Positions 25,597-35,281 of a stretch of DNA of 37,587 bases are shown in pieces. How positions within the stretch are numbered: position 1 is the first letter of the stretch; each line of letters begins with the position of its first letter. Made by a program: the position numbers and the translations under genes. The notes beneath the pieces are model-generated. The model had not been told where the DNA came from, did not search any database, and saw nothing but the letters and a program-made list of their open reading frames with translations. Source of the stretch: Prevotellaceae bacterium (GTDB lineage Bacteria > Bacteroidota > Bacteroidia > Bacteroidales > UBA932); NCBI GenBank assembly GCA_031280885.1, contig JAITGD010000078.1:1-37587 (forward strand), given 5' to 3'.

Positions 25597-28500
25597 ATGA
25601 AAAACATTTTAGTAAGTTTATCCTTGTGTTTGCTTTCATTTGCAGCACAGGCGCAAAGCTATAACATGAGCGGTACGGTGTACGACAACACCGGCGAAAC
25701 TCTGCCCGGAGTTACGGTTATGATAAAAGGCTCGAGTGTGGCTACTATGACCAACACCGAAGGTAAATTCCAAATCAAAGCCTCGAAAGGCGACATTATC
25801 CTTTTTTCGATGATAGCTTTCAAAGACGTTGAATATAAGGTTGAACAGGAAGAACGTGGACTCGAAATCAGATTTTCGAGCGTAACTGAACTCGACGAAG
25901 TTGTGGTAACAGGCTTGTCCACGCAACGAAAAATCAGCGTTGTGGGCGCCATCACTTCCGTCAAAGTATCAGAAATACAAACTCCTGCTACTTCGCTGAC
26001 AAATATGATGGGCGGACGTATGCCGGGGGTAATTTCTATGATGTCGAGCGGCGAACCGGGGAAAAATATTTCCGAATTTTGGATTCGCGGTATCGGTACT
26101 TTCGGCGCTAACGCTTCGGCTTTGGTGCTGATTGACGGTCTGGAAGGCGACATCAATTCGGTGGATCCGGCCGACATCGAAAGTTTTTCTATTCTGAAAG
26201 ACGCATCGGCTACGGCGGTCTATGGTGTTCGCGGAGCTAATGGAGTGGTTATCATCACAACAAAACGCGGAAAAAGCGAAAAATTGAAAATTACTGCCCG
26301 CGCTAACTGGACTCTGTCGAATCTAAATAGAATGCCCGAATATCTTGAGGCTTACGACTATGCAATGCTTGCTAACGAAGCCAGAGTGGTGCGCGGCGAT
26401 GAACCTCTGTACAACGCTCTCGAAATGGATCTTATTAAATATGGGCTTGACCCCGATTTGTATCCAAATGTAAATTGGCAAGATGAAATCATGAAACGTA
26501 ATGGATTTCAGCAGACTTACTATCTCAGCGGACAGGGAGGTGGCGAATTTGCCCGTTACTTCATCAGTCTTGGACTTTCAAACGAAGCGGCTGCATACAA
26601 AACCGATCCGAAAAGTCCTTACGGTAAAGGTATTGGATACAACACCTATAACTTCCGTACGAATTTGGACATCAATCTGGCGAAAAACACCAGCGTTTAT
26701 TTTGGCGTCGATGGTTATCTGACCTTAAAAAAACAGCCGGGCTTTGCCAATACCGACGTCCTGTGGTACGCACAGTCGCGTTTGACTCCGCTCACCATTC
26801 CGACGAAATATTCGACGGGACAGCTTCCGGCATACGGCCCGAACGATAGCTATTCGCCTTATGTAATGCTGAATCATACAGGCACTTCGACAAATCAAAC
26901 TTTTACCGGAAATATGACCTTAGCTTTGATTCAGGATTTTTCGGCAGTAGTCAAAGGATTGAAAGCAAAAATACAGGGAGCATATAATACAAAATCGTAT
27001 TTCGATGAAATGCGCAGCGTTATGCCCGAAATGTATGCTGCAACCGGACGAAACGTGAATGGAGCTTTGCAGCTGGCAAAAAGAGTGGAAGCAGTATCGG
27101 CGCAATACTCGGCAAGTCAGCGTCAATACAGAAAATATCACCTCGAAGCAAATATCAATTACGAAAGAAAATTCGGCGACGCTCACAATGTTTCTGCTCT
27201 GGTTTACTACTACATGAGCGACAGCAAAGATACTTACGATACGTATAATTCCGGCATCAATGCAAGTATGGCCGCCATCCCGAAAAGGTATCAGGGTTTG
27301 TCGAGTCGTATAGGCTACGGATTTCGTGATACTTATATGATTGACGTCAATTTCGGTTACACCGGCTCCGAAAATTTTCAGCCCGGACGGCAATTCGGTT
27401 TCTTCCCTTCGGTGGCCGGAGGATGGGTGATTACAAACTACGAATTTGTGAAAAAGACTGTCCCATGGCTGACTTTCCTGAAAATAAGAGCTTCGCACGG
27501 TTCGGTGGGTAACGACCGTATGTTCGGTTGGCGTTTCCCCTATCTTACCCTGGTAAACGAATCAGCTTCAACCGGATGGTCGGGAAGTTACTATGGCAAT
27601 ACCGGCATAAGCGAATCCTCCATCGGAGCCGATAATCTGATGTGGGAAAGCTCGTTGAAATCAGACCTCGGTATCGAGGGACGATTATTTAAGGATAAAT
27701 TCTCGTTCGTAGTGGACTTTTTTAACGATCAACGTGATGGAATTTTCCAGCGTCGCGCACAGATTCCCGGATACGCCGGACTGCTTGCAATGCCCTACGG
27801 AAACGTCGGAAAAATGAGAAGCTACGGTTCTGAGGGAAATTTCTCGTTTACGCACTCTATCACCGAGCATCTTAGCTTTTCTATACGTGGGAATTACACC
27901 TTCTCCACAAACGAAATCCAAAATTGGGAGCAGACCATCCCGAAATATGAATATCAAAAGTATAACGGATATATTAACAGTGTAACCAGAGGTTACATTG
28001 CCGTTGGATTGTTCCGCGACGAACAGGACGTGGTAAGCAGTCCGGTACAAAGTTTCGGAATCCCCTGTTTGCCGGGCGACATCAAATACAAAGACGTGAA
28101 CGGCGACGGAGTAATAAATACCGACGATATGGTACCTCTGTCGCATCCCACCTATCCTTCTCTGATGTACGGTTTTGGAGGCGAAATCAAATACAAAAAC
28201 TTCACCTTCGGAATACTATTCAAAGGAACAGGCAAAACCGATTTCTATCATGTAGGACAAGGCGGTAACGGCATGGGCTATGTACCTTTTCATGGAATGC
28301 AGGTCGGCAATGTGCTTACCATAGTTAATGACCCTGCTAATCGCTGGATACCGGCCTCGTACTCAGGAAATCCAGCAACGGAAAACCCTAACGCTCGTTT
28401 CCCGCGTTTGACTTATGGACATAACGCAAACAACTCGCAGCTTTCTACTTGGTGGAAAGGCGATAGCCGTTATCTCCGCCTGCAGGAAATTACCCTGAAC

Positions 28501-28683
28501 TACAATCTTAAAAACGATTTCGTAAAAAGAATCGGCTTAACTTCTGTCGATTTTCAATTTGTTGGCTCAAACCTTTATGTTTGGGACAAAGTGAAACTCT
28601 GGGATCCGGAACAAGCGAATCGCAACGGCGAAGCATATCCAATTCCAGCTCGTTATACCTTCCAAGTGTATCTTAACTTTTAA
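25597..28683 (+). CDS. SusC/RagA-family TonB-dependent outer-membrane transporter (second locus)
   Basis: A 1028-aa channel for nutrient import. The start is the ATG at 25597 (MKNILVSLSLCLLSFAAQAQS signal peptide); the track's TTG at 25588 only adds three residues. A carboxypeptidase-regulatory-like domain (MSGTVYDNTGETLPGVTVMI) is followed by a plug with KDASATAVYGVRGANGVVIIT. The barrel ends in RYTFQVYLNF. A calcium-type segment (DVNGDGVINTDDM) lies near residue 830, as often seen in Sus barrels. SusD follows by 12 bp. It differs strongly from the first SusC and should have a different substrate. Confidence 0.96.
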   Translation: MKNILVSLSLCLLSFAAQAQSYNMSGTVYDNTGETLPGVTVMIKGSSVATMTNTEGKFQIKASKGDIILFSMIAFKDVEYKVEQEERGLEIRFSSVTELDEVVVTGLSTQRKISVVGAITSVKVSEIQTPATSLTNMMGGRMPGVISMMSSGEPGKNISEFWIRGIGTFGANASALVLIDGLEGDINSVDPADIESFSILKDASATAVYGVRGANGVVIITTKRGKSEKLKITARANWTLSNLNRMPEYLEAYDYAMLANEARVVRGDEPLYNALEMDLIKYGLDPDLYPNVNWQDEIMKRNGFQQTYYLSGQGGGEFARYFISLGLSNEAAAYKTDPKSPYGKGIGYNTYNFRTNLDINLAKNTSVYFGVDGYLTLKKQPGFANTDVLWYAQSRLTPLTIPTKYSTGQLPAYGPNDSYSPYVMLNHTGTSTNQTFTGNMTLALIQDFSAVVKGLKAKIQGAYNTKSYFDEMRSVMPEMYAATGRNVNGALQLAKRVEAVSAQYSASQRQYRKYHLEANINYERKFGDAHNVSALVYYYMSDSKDTYDTYNSGINASMAAIPKRYQGLSSRIGYGFRDTYMIDVNFGYTGSENFQPGRQFGFFPSVAGGWVITNYEFVKKTVPWLTFLKIRASHGSVGNDRMFGWRFPYLTLVNESASTGWSGSYYGNTGISESSIGADNLMWESSLKSDLGIEGRLFKDKFSFVVDFFNDQRDGIFQRRAQIPGYAGLLAMPYGNVGKMRSYGSEGNFSFTHSITEHLSFSIRGNYTFSTNEIQNWEQTIPKYEYQKYNGYINSVTRGYIAVGLFRDEQDVVSSPVQSFGIPCLPGDIKYKDVNGDGVINTDDMVPLSHPTYPSLMYGFGGEIKYKNFTFGILFKGTGKTDFYHVGQGGNGMGYVPFHGMQVGNVLTIVNDPANRWIPASYSGNPATENPNARFPRLTYGHNANNSQLSTWWKGDSRYLRLQEITLNYNLKNDFVKRIGLTSVDFQFVGSNLYVWDKVKLWDPEQANRNGEAYPIPARYTFQVYLNF

Positions 28684-28695
28684 AAAATAAATAAA

Positions 28696-30690
28696 ATGAA
28701 ATATTCAAAAACCCTAATTTTCCTTGCCGTCCTCATATCGACGACAATCGGTTTTCATTCCTGTAAATTTCTGAATGTAAACGATTATTTTGAGGAAACA
28801 CTGAAATACGATTCCGTATTTCACAACAAAAGAAATATCGAACGTTACATGTGGGGAGTTGCCGCAAAATTCCCCGACGAGGGAGCAATATTCGGCAACA
28901 ATTATACTCCCGGAATCTTTGCCAGCGACGAGGGCTTCAACCTTTACTACACAAGTGAATTTCACGGAATAGCATACGTCCTTGGCGAAGTAACCCCTAC
29001 AAATCTGTACGACATGAATATCTGGGACAGAATGTACCAGATTATCCGCTCGGCAAACACCATAATGATCAGAATGGACGAAGCACCCGACCTCGACGCC
29101 ATCGATAAACGCGAGATACTGGGCTATGTTTTATTCATCCGAGCCTACGCTTACTATCATCTGCTGATGGCCTACGGACCTGTGGTTCTGCTTGGCGACG
29201 ACCTGATGGAAACTAATGCCGAATCGGAATACTACAATCGCGCAAGAGCTACCTACGACGAATCGGTAGAATACATTTGCGCCGAATTGGAAAGAGCTTC
29301 CGAATATCTTCCGCCTTCGCAACCTGTGTCATACTTCGGACGTCCAACTCAGGGCGCCGCCTTCGGATTGATAGCCCGTCTGCGTCTGCAACACGCAAGC
29401 CCTCTGTATAATGGAGGAGACGCCGCGCGCAAATACTTTGACGCTTGGAAACGAAAAACCGACGGTGTGCATTACATCCAGCAAACTCCCAACGAAAACC
29501 GCTGGGCTACGGCTGCATACGCCGCCAAACGAATCATCGACCTGAATAGATATTCGCTATTTTACGTTGAACGCGGAGGCGACGCTTTTCCATTGCCGGC
29601 CAACGTCCCAACGGAGGATTTCCCCGATGGAGCTGGAAACGTCGATGCTTTCAGATCGTATTCCGACATGTTTACAGGCGAAGCTCTTGCAGCCCGCAAT
29701 CCCGAATTTATATGGGCGCGCATGTCCGAAATCGTCAAAACCTATTCCCGACACGCCTTCCCCGTAGTGCAAATGGGTGGTTGGAATGGACTTAGCGTTA
29801 CTCAAAAAGTAGTCGATGCTTACAGAATGGTGGACGGATGTCAGATAAACAATTCAAGCTCCGAATATCCATATCTTACCGACGGATTTCTGGGCGGAGC
29901 TAACAAAATCTTCTCAGGATACACCCTGCGAGGCGACGGCAACGTTCACAATATGTACGTAAACCGCGAAATGAGATTCTACGCCTGCATTGGATTCAGC
30001 GGATGCCATTGGACGGCCAATTCTACATCCAGCAACGACCGAAAAAATAGAAATGCTACATACTGGACTGACGGCAACTCCGGTAAAACTCAAACCGATA
30101 ACAATCCGCGAAACTATCCTATTACAGGATATGTGTGCAGAAAATACGTACACGCCGACGACGCATGGGCCGGAGATAACCAGCAACGTCTCGACAAATC
30201 GTACCCAATAATTCGATATGCCGAAATACTGCTCGCTTACGTAGAAGCGCTCAACAATATAACCGGAACAATTACATACACCGACCCTTCGGGCGAAACT
30301 CACACCTTCTCACGCAATACGGATGAAATGCGCAAGTACTTTAACCAAGTGCGTTTCAGAGTAGGATTGCCCGGACCAAGCGATGCAGAACTGAACTCGC
30401 GCGAAACCATGCAAAAACTTATCGAACAAGAACGAATGATAGAATTTATGTTCGAAGGTCACAGATACTACGACGTCCGCCGATGGGGAATTTACGAGGA
30501 AACTGAACGTGAACCTTTCATGGGAATGAATACCGACGCCCCTAAAAGCGACTATTTCAGCATCGTCCCCCTCAACCATTCCAGAGCAAGGAGCAGAATT
30601 GTCGATAAAAAACTGATTTTCCTCCCAATTCATCTCGACGAAATCAGAAAAGCATCTCTGCTTGACCAAAATCCAGGATGGCAAAATTAA
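28696..30690 (+). CDS. SusD/RagB-family nutrient-binding lipoprotein (second locus)
   Basis: A 664-aa surface lipoprotein, longer than the usual 500-600. The signal is MKYSKTLIFLAVLISTTIGFHSC, with the Cys at residue 23 followed by KFLNVNDYF, the typical SusD start. The helical part has NTIMIRMDEAPD and REILGYVLFIRAYAYYHLLMAYGPV. The C-terminal signature is YPIIRYAEILLAYVEALN, then IEQERMIEFMFEGHRYYDVRRWG. It pairs with the SusC upstream by 12 bp. The stop at 30688 lies 23 bp before the DUF1735 gene start. Confidence 0.97.
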   Translation: MKYSKTLIFLAVLISTTIGFHSCKFLNVNDYFEETLKYDSVFHNKRNIERYMWGVAAKFPDEGAIFGNNYTPGIFASDEGFNLYYTSEFHGIAYVLGEVTPTNLYDMNIWDRMYQIIRSANTIMIRMDEAPDLDAIDKREILGYVLFIRAYAYYHLLMAYGPVVLLGDDLMETNAESEYYNRARATYDESVEYICAELERASEYLPPSQPVSYFGRPTQGAAFGLIARLRLQHASPLYNGGDAARKYFDAWKRKTDGVHYIQQTPNENRWATAAYAAKRIIDLNRYSLFYVERGGDAFPLPANVPTEDFPDGAGNVDAFRSYSDMFTGEALAARNPEFIWARMSEIVKTYSRHAFPVVQMGGWNGLSVTQKVVDAYRMVDGCQINNSSSEYPYLTDGFLGGANKIFSGYTLRGDGNVHNMYVNREMRFYACIGFSGCHWTANSTSSNDRKNRNATYWTDGNSGKTQTDNNPRNYPITGYVCRKYVHADDAWAGDNQQRLDKSYPIIRYAEILLAYVEALNNITGTITYTDPSGETHTFSRNTDEMRKYFNQVRFRVGLPGPSDAELNSRETMQKLIEQERMIEFMFEGHRYYDVRRWGIYEETEREPFMGMNTDAPKSDYFSIVPLNHSRARSRIVDKKLIFLPIHLDEIRKASLLDQNPGWQN

Positions 30691-30713
30691 TAAACCGTAT
30701 AAACATAACAAAC

Positions 30714-31667
30714 ATGAATACAATAATAAACACTACCAAATCTCTCGCGCTTGCCGCCTGTATCCTGATTGGATTCGCCGCCTGCAATAGAGACGAAATA
30801 TACAAAAAGGAAATGTATAAAAAAGTAGTTTATCTGCTTAGCGATAACAACCAAATCTATACAGAAGTATATACCCTAAACGAAGACGAACCGGTGAAAT
30901 ATCTTTCCGTCGGATGCGGTGGAAGCCTACCTAACGAAGAAGAAATTGTAATAACCCTCGAAGCTGACACCGTCCTGCTTAAAAAATACAACAAAACCAA
31001 TTTCGATATCGATTCCGCTGCCTTTGCAAAACTGCTGCCAGAGAACCATTACCAAATCCCATCGATGACAGTGAGCATGCCGGCGCAATCGCCCGACCAG
31101 TATGTCAAGTTGCCAATCAAAGTTCGTCCCGAAGGCCTTTCGCCAGATACTACATACTTCGTCCCGCTGGCTATCAAAAGCGTATCAAAATACGAAATCA
31201 ACCCCGAAAAATACAACGTCCTGTATCAAGTGGTGATAGAAAACGACTACGCCGAACAAAAAACCCGCACATACTATCACATGAAAGGTACCTCGGTGAA
31301 CGAAGGCTCAACACGCGAAACTGTTATCGCAGGAACTAAACCAATTCAGCCGCTAACAAAAAGCAGATCGCGTGTCTTCGCCGGAGGTAATCTGCAGACT
31401 ACCACCAGCTCGCTCAACGACATCCTGAAAAATTCCATAGTGCTGAACGTAAATAGCGACCGATCTATTTCGATTCTACCCTACTCCACCATCGATGTGG
31501 TTCAGCTGTATCATCCTAATTACAACAAATACAGCATCGAAGGCAAAGAACGCTACTTCTATCTTTATTATAGATACAGAACCCTAAACCGAGCCGCAAC
31601 AGAATCTGCGCCAGCCGAATGGAGCGCATGGACTACCGTAAAGGAAACTCTGAGAAGACTACAGTAA
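30714..31667 (+). CDS. DUF1735-domain surface lipoprotein
   Basis: A 317-aa lipoprotein, with start at the ATG at 30714 (MNTIINTTKSLALAACILIGFAAC, lipobox FAAC). The track's GTG/ATG at 30678 overlaps the SusD stop and precedes the signal. A DUF1735 beta-sandwich occupies the first half (YLLSDNNQIYTEVYTLNEDE, VRPEGLSPDTTYFVPLAI). The second half (from ~residue 190) resembles the DUF4361-type ligand-binding fold and carries YYRYRTL. DUF1735 proteins occupy the SusE/SusF position in many Bacteroidota loci and help bind glycan; no catalytic residues are evident. Confidence 0.88.
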   Translation: MNTIINTTKSLALAACILIGFAACNRDEIYKKEMYKKVVYLLSDNNQIYTEVYTLNEDEPVKYLSVGCGGSLPNEEEIVITLEADTVLLKKYNKTNFDIDSAAFAKLLPENHYQIPSMTVSMPAQSPDQYVKLPIKVRPEGLSPDTTYFVPLAIKSVSKYEINPEKYNVLYQVVIENDYAEQKTRTYYHMKGTSVNEGSTRETVIAGTKPIQPLTKSRSRVFAGGNLQTTTSSLNDILKNSIVLNVNSDRSISILPYSTIDVVQLYHPNYNKYSIEGKERYFYLYYRYRTLNRAATESAPAEWSAWTTVKETLRRLQ

Positions 31668-31710
31668 AGGATAATAAAAAAATATGTCGAACTTCAAAAA
31701 TACAATAAAT

Positions 31711-32790
31711 ATGAAACACATAATCTACTCTCTTGCACTTGCTTCAATCGCATTATTTTCGTGCAAGGACGACTCCGGCATAACAGCTGAAAAAGATAGC
31801 CTGCCGCCGGGAAAAATCAGCAACATCAGCTCTACTTCCGACTTCGGAGAAATAGCGCTGAAATGGACTGTCCCAAGCGATGAAGACTTCAGCCATACCC
31901 TCGTCGTTTACACAAACAACGGAAAGTCTGATACTTTGAAAACAAAAAGCTCGTCGATTACCATCGATGGCTTTGGAGCCGAATCTCCCGTTGAGTTCAG
32001 CCTCATCGCTGTGGATCGCGCCGGAAACAAATCCGCCGCCGAACTAATCACTGCCACTCCGGGCGCGCCGCCTTGCAACTCTGTCTTCGGAAGTATCGAA
32101 GCTAAACCCGATTACGGCGCTGCGACAATCGTCTGGACAAACACCACAGGAAAAGTCGTCAGAATCTCCGTCAAACACATCGACGATAACGCCGTCGAAC
32201 AAATCTCAAGCAAAAACTCCGATAAAGCAGTCGATTCATTCAGCGTCGCACTATTAAATGCACAAAATATCAGAATAGCAGTAATCTACGGCACAACAGA
32301 ACTCTCGAAGGATGAGTATATCGTACCGCTTCGGCGACCTATCAACAAAAACATGTGGACGGTCGATAGCTTTTCGTCCGAAGAAGCTACCGGCGAAAAC
32401 AACGGAAACAACGGTCGCGCTATACATGCAATCGACGGAAACTTCGATACTTTCTGGCATACGCAATGGAAAAATAGCTATAGCCCCACGCTCCCAAACT
32501 ATCTTGTGTATAACCTGGGCAAACGCTCTGATATATCATGGATTAAAGTAACTCAACGAAACGGAAACAAAAGCCTCCAAACAGTAGAAATATTGATGAG
32601 TAACGACAATGTAACCTTCACGCTTGCCGGAACTCTCAACTTCCCCGACGCCGGAGGAGGCGCGCAAGAAATCGCTTTCGACCCTCCTGAAGGTGGATTG
32701 TATCTCAAAATCAACATGCCCAACTCAAGACATGGAGACCGCCACAGCTTCATCGCCGAAATAGAAGTGCAGGGGCTGAGAGACTATTAA
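31711..32790 (+). CDS. Discoidin (F5/8 type C)-domain surface lipoprotein
   Basis: A 359-aa lipoprotein with signal MKHIIYSLALASIALFSCKDD. The ATG at 31684 is an alternative that would add MSNFKNTIN before the signal. A DUF4959/fibronectin-like domain comes first (PPGKISNISSTSDFGEIALKW), then a second Ig-like domain, then a C-terminal discoidin-like domain (AIDGNFDTFWHTQW, LVYNLGKRSDISWIKVTQR, IAEIEVQG). It is the last gene of the operon and is followed by the terminator at 32831. Such proteins are usually surface glycan-binding partners. No enzyme lies in the operon. Confidence 0.9.
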   Translation: MKHIIYSLALASIALFSCKDDSGITAEKDSLPPGKISNISSTSDFGEIALKWTVPSDEDFSHTLVVYTNNGKSDTLKTKSSSITIDGFGAESPVEFSLIAVDRAGNKSAAELITATPGAPPCNSVFGSIEAKPDYGAATIVWTNTTGKVVRISVKHIDDNAVEQISSKNSDKAVDSFSVALLNAQNIRIAVIYGTTELSKDEYIVPLRRPINKNMWTVDSFSSEEATGENNGNNGRAIHAIDGNFDTFWHTQWKNSYSPTLPNYLVYNLGKRSDISWIKVTQRNGNKSLQTVEILMSNDNVTFTLAGTLNFPDAGGGAQEIAFDPPEGGLYLKINMPNSRHGDRHSFIAEIEVQGLRDY

Positions 32791-32830
32791 GTTCTGACAT
32801 TCCACCCATTAGCAACATCTGTTGAATATC

Positions 32831-32872
32831 AAAAACACTCCGCAGGGCGACAAGCCCTGTGGAGTGTTTTTT
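32831..32872 (+). terminator. Strong intrinsic terminator of the second Sus operon
   Basis: The 17-bp stem AAAACACTCCGCAGGGC / GCCCTGTGGAGTGTTTT (one G.U pair) surrounds the 5-nt loop GACAA and is followed by TTTT. It is the clearest simple terminator in the window and lies about 40 bp after the stop. Confidence 0.9.
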
Positions 32873-32992
32873 ATCCCCAATTTCTCCCGCCGAAAGGCCG
32901 CATCTTCTGCAAAAATGACCTGTCAGCTTCTGCGGAAATATCACTCTAACAGAAAAGTATCTCAAACAATAACTAAAACTGTTTTTTTTGAC

Positions 32993-33000
32993 TATCTTTG
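32993..33000 (+). promoter_or_regulatory. -7 element TATCTTTG of the manC-like gene
   Basis: An exact TATCTTTG, 23 bp before the ATG at 33024, preceded by a T-rich run. No consensus -33 TTG at 19 nt. The leader would be about 15 nt. Confidence 0.6.
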
Positions 33001-33023
33001 TGCCGTATTAAACAATCGTACCG

Positions 33024-34118
33024 ATGAATAACAATGATTATTGTATAATAATGGCCGGAGGGATAGGAAGCCGTTTTTGGCCGCTGAGCCGAAACAATCG
33101 TCCCAAACAATTCCTTGATATACTTGGAGTAGGAAAAACTTTCATCAGGCAAACCTTCGAAAGGTTTTCCCGAATCATCCCCCGCGAGAACTTCTTAGTC
33201 GTTACCGGAAAAGACTACAAAGACCTCGTCCTGGAGCAAATACCCGAACTATCCGACGCACAAGTGCTTTGCGAACCAATGCGACGCAATACAGCGCCTT
33301 GCGTTGCTTACGCCACCTACAAATTGCACTGCAAGAACCCTAAAGCGCGAGTGGTCGTTACCCCTGCCGACCACGCAATATCCAACGAAATCGCTTTTCT
33401 TGAAGTCATTAGAAACGGTATAGAATATGCCGGCGACAATCGGGCGCTGGTAACTATCGGACTTATCCCCTCGCGGCCGGAAACCGGATACGGATACATC
33501 CAAATCAATAAACACGAAAAAATGCTTTGCCGCGACTCGATCTGCAAGGTGAAAACATTCACCGAAAAACCAAACCTCGAAACTGCTAAACTTTTTATCG
33601 AAAGCGGTGAGTTCTACTGGAATTCCGGTATATTTATCTGGAGTATCGAATCGATAAAAAAGGCCTTTGAAGTCAATTTACCAGAAGTCGCCGAGCTTTT
33701 CGCACGCGGAATCGAAGTATATGACACCCCCAATGAAAACTCTTTTATAGCAGACACATACTCGAAATGCCCGAACATTTCGGTCGATTACGGAATCATG
33801 GAAAAAGCCGACAATGTTTATGTCTTCGGAGCCGACTTCGGATGGTCTGACGTCGGGACATGGAACTCTCTCTATCATCAAACGGATAAAGATAACAGCC
33901 TCAACGCTGTAAAAGGCAAACCGATATTCCTTAGAAACGTTACTAACTGCACTATAAACTCGTCATCACCATCGAAATTGATTGTAGCAAACGAGCTCGA
34001 CGGATACATGATTGTCGATACTGACGATGTGCTGATGATCTGTCCACGCGATAACGAAGACAGTATCAAGCAGCTGATAGCAGACGCTCTGGCCGAAAAC
34101 GGTCAGAAATATGCCTAA
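33024..34118 (+). CDS. manC: Mannose-1-phosphate guanylyltransferase
   Basis: Makes GDP-mannose from mannose-1-phosphate and GTP, for glycan and LPS sugar synthesis. The nucleotide-binding N-terminus is CIIMAGGIGSRFWPLSR followed by NRPKQFLDILG. Other family blocks are VVTPADHAISNE, ETGYGYIQIN, KVKTFTEKPN and FYWNSGIFIW. The 364-aa length indicates the pyrophosphorylase domain plus a beta-helix tail and no phosphomannose isomerase domain, so it is monofunctional. It has its own promoter and probably leads the DUF4294 gene 18 bp downstream. Confidence 0.95.
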   Translation: MNNNDYCIIMAGGIGSRFWPLSRNNRPKQFLDILGVGKTFIRQTFERFSRIIPRENFLVVTGKDYKDLVLEQIPELSDAQVLCEPMRRNTAPCVAYATYKLHCKNPKARVVVTPADHAISNEIAFLEVIRNGIEYAGDNRALVTIGLIPSRPETGYGYIQINKHEKMLCRDSICKVKTFTEKPNLETAKLFIESGEFYWNSGIFIWSIESIKKAFEVNLPEVAELFARGIEVYDTPNENSFIADTYSKCPNISVDYGIMEKADNVYVFGADFGWSDVGTWNSLYHQTDKDNSLNAVKGKPIFLRNVTNCTINSSSPSKLIVANELDGYMIVDTDDVLMICPRDNEDSIKQLIADALAENGQKYA

Positions 34119-34136
34119 AACATCAAAAAAATACCC

Positions 34137-34733
34137 ATGTCGGCACGGCTATTATCCCTGATTTTATGCTTCTGCTGCCTGACTCATCCGGCAGAACCAC
34201 AGCAGCTAATGGAATTTCGGATAGTAGCCGGCGACACAATCTTCTGCGACAGACTTCCCGAAGCCTTGGTACGCGGAAGATTCAATGGCCGAAAGTACCG
34301 CCTATACCGAAAAACCGTTTACAATCTCAAAAAAGTATATCCCTACGCCCAAGTCGCAAAGCGTAAACTTGCCGAAATGGACGCTAAATACGCCTCGCTC
34401 AAAAGCGAAAAAGACCGGAAAAAGTACGCCAAACAGATAGAAAAAGAACTTATCTCGGAGTTCGACGCCCCGCTTCGCAAGCTCACAATCTCGCAAGGAC
34501 GGATGTTGATACGTTTGATAGACAGGGAAACAGGGAGAACTTCCTACAACTTGGTCAAAGAATTTCGAGGTGGCTTTGGAGCCTTCTTCTGGCAAGGAGT
34601 GGCGCGGATATTCGGAAACAATTTGAAAACCGAATACGAGCCTGAAGGCGAAGATAAAATCCTGGAAGAATTAGTGCGAAAGTGCGAAGATGGAACCTTC
34701 GACAGCCTTTATAAAAGTATGTTTGGCTACTGA
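34137..34733 (+). CDS. DUF4294-family exported protein
   Basis: A 198-aa conserved Bacteroidota protein of unknown function. The first 22 residues (MSARLLSLILCFCCLTHPAEPQ) form a signal peptide. Then a Lys/Arg-rich helical segment (VYPYAQVAKRKLAEMDAKYA) and the family signature LRKLTISQGRMLIRLIDRET, followed by GRTSYNLVKEFRGGF and FFWQGVARIFG. It is 18 bp after the manC gene, so it is likely co-transcribed, but the functional link is unknown. Confidence 0.88.
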   Translation: MSARLLSLILCFCCLTHPAEPQQLMEFRIVAGDTIFCDRLPEALVRGRFNGRKYRLYRKTVYNLKKVYPYAQVAKRKLAEMDAKYASLKSEKDRKKYAKQIEKELISEFDAPLRKLTISQGRMLIRLIDRETGRTSYNLVKEFRGGFGAFFWQGVARIFGNNLKTEYEPEGEDKILEELVRKCEDGTFDSLYKSMFGY

Positions 34734-34810
34734 ATCAAAAATTTATTCAGGGTGATTATCACAAAGATAAACAAATCTTACAAGAAATTTACGTTGATTA
34801 ACGAAAAAAT

Positions 34811-34843
34811 AGTCGTCCGACTAAAAAATTAGTTGTATCTTTG
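34811..34843 (+). promoter_or_regulatory. Promoter and palindromic operator of the blaI-M56 pair
   Basis: TATCTTTG at 34836-34843 is the -7 element. Immediately upstream are two overlapping perfect dyads: AGTCG-TC-CGACT (34811-34822) and ACTAA-AAAA-TTAGT (34820-34833). They fill the space where the -33 element and spacer should be, so a bound BlaI dimer would block polymerase. This suggests autorepression; the typical BlaI operator has a similar ACTA/TAGT-type dyad. Confidence 0.7.
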
Positions 34844-34870
34844 CAGCGAAATTTTAAAAGTCGTATTTCT

Positions 34871-35233
34871 ATGTTAAAAGTACTAACGAAAGCCGAAGAG
34901 CAAGTGATGCAAGCACTTTGGCATCTACACAAAAAAGCCGGTCTGAAGGACGTGGTCGAGGCCATGGCAGACCCAAAACCGCACTCCAATACAGTAGCTA
35001 CTGTGTTGAAAATCTTACACGAAAAAGGTTTTATCACCATCGAACCCATTGGGCGAATCAACGTCTATGCGCCCGCCGTCAGTAAGGAGAAATATTCGCA
35101 GCACAGCATGCAAAATCTGGTGCAGACATACTTCGACGGCTCGTTTAGCAACACCGTTTCGGCGATGATCCAAAGCAAGAAACTTAGCATCGACGACCTC
35201 GAAGCTCTGCTGAATCAACTAAAACATTCGTAA
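34871..35233 (+). CDS. BlaI/MecI/CopY-family transcriptional repressor
   Basis: A 120-aa winged-helix repressor whose known relatives are cleaved by a partner M56 peptidase. The start MLKVLTKAEEQVMQALWHLH is at the ATG at 34871, in place of the track's TTG. The recognition helix region is KPHSNTVATVLKILHEKGFI, and the C-terminal half (NTVSAMIQSKKLSIDDLEALL) is the dimer and cleavage region. It is followed 48 bp later by the M56 gene. No beta-lactamase gene lies near, so the regulon is unknown. Confidence 0.94.
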   Translation: MLKVLTKAEEQVMQALWHLHKKAGLKDVVEAMADPKPHSNTVATVLKILHEKGFITIEPIGRINVYAPAVSKEKYSQHSMQNLVQTYFDGSFSNTVSAMIQSKKLSIDDLEALLNQLKHS

Positions 35234-35281
35234 CTCAAACAATGTCAGACATAATTCGTATAACATATTAAATATACCAAC

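Noticed and set aside
34761-34768. CAAAGATA as a minus-strand promoter after the DUF4294 gene
   Set aside because: It matches TATCTTTG on the minus strand, but would read into the DUF4294 gene antisense with no ORF to serve; likely chance.
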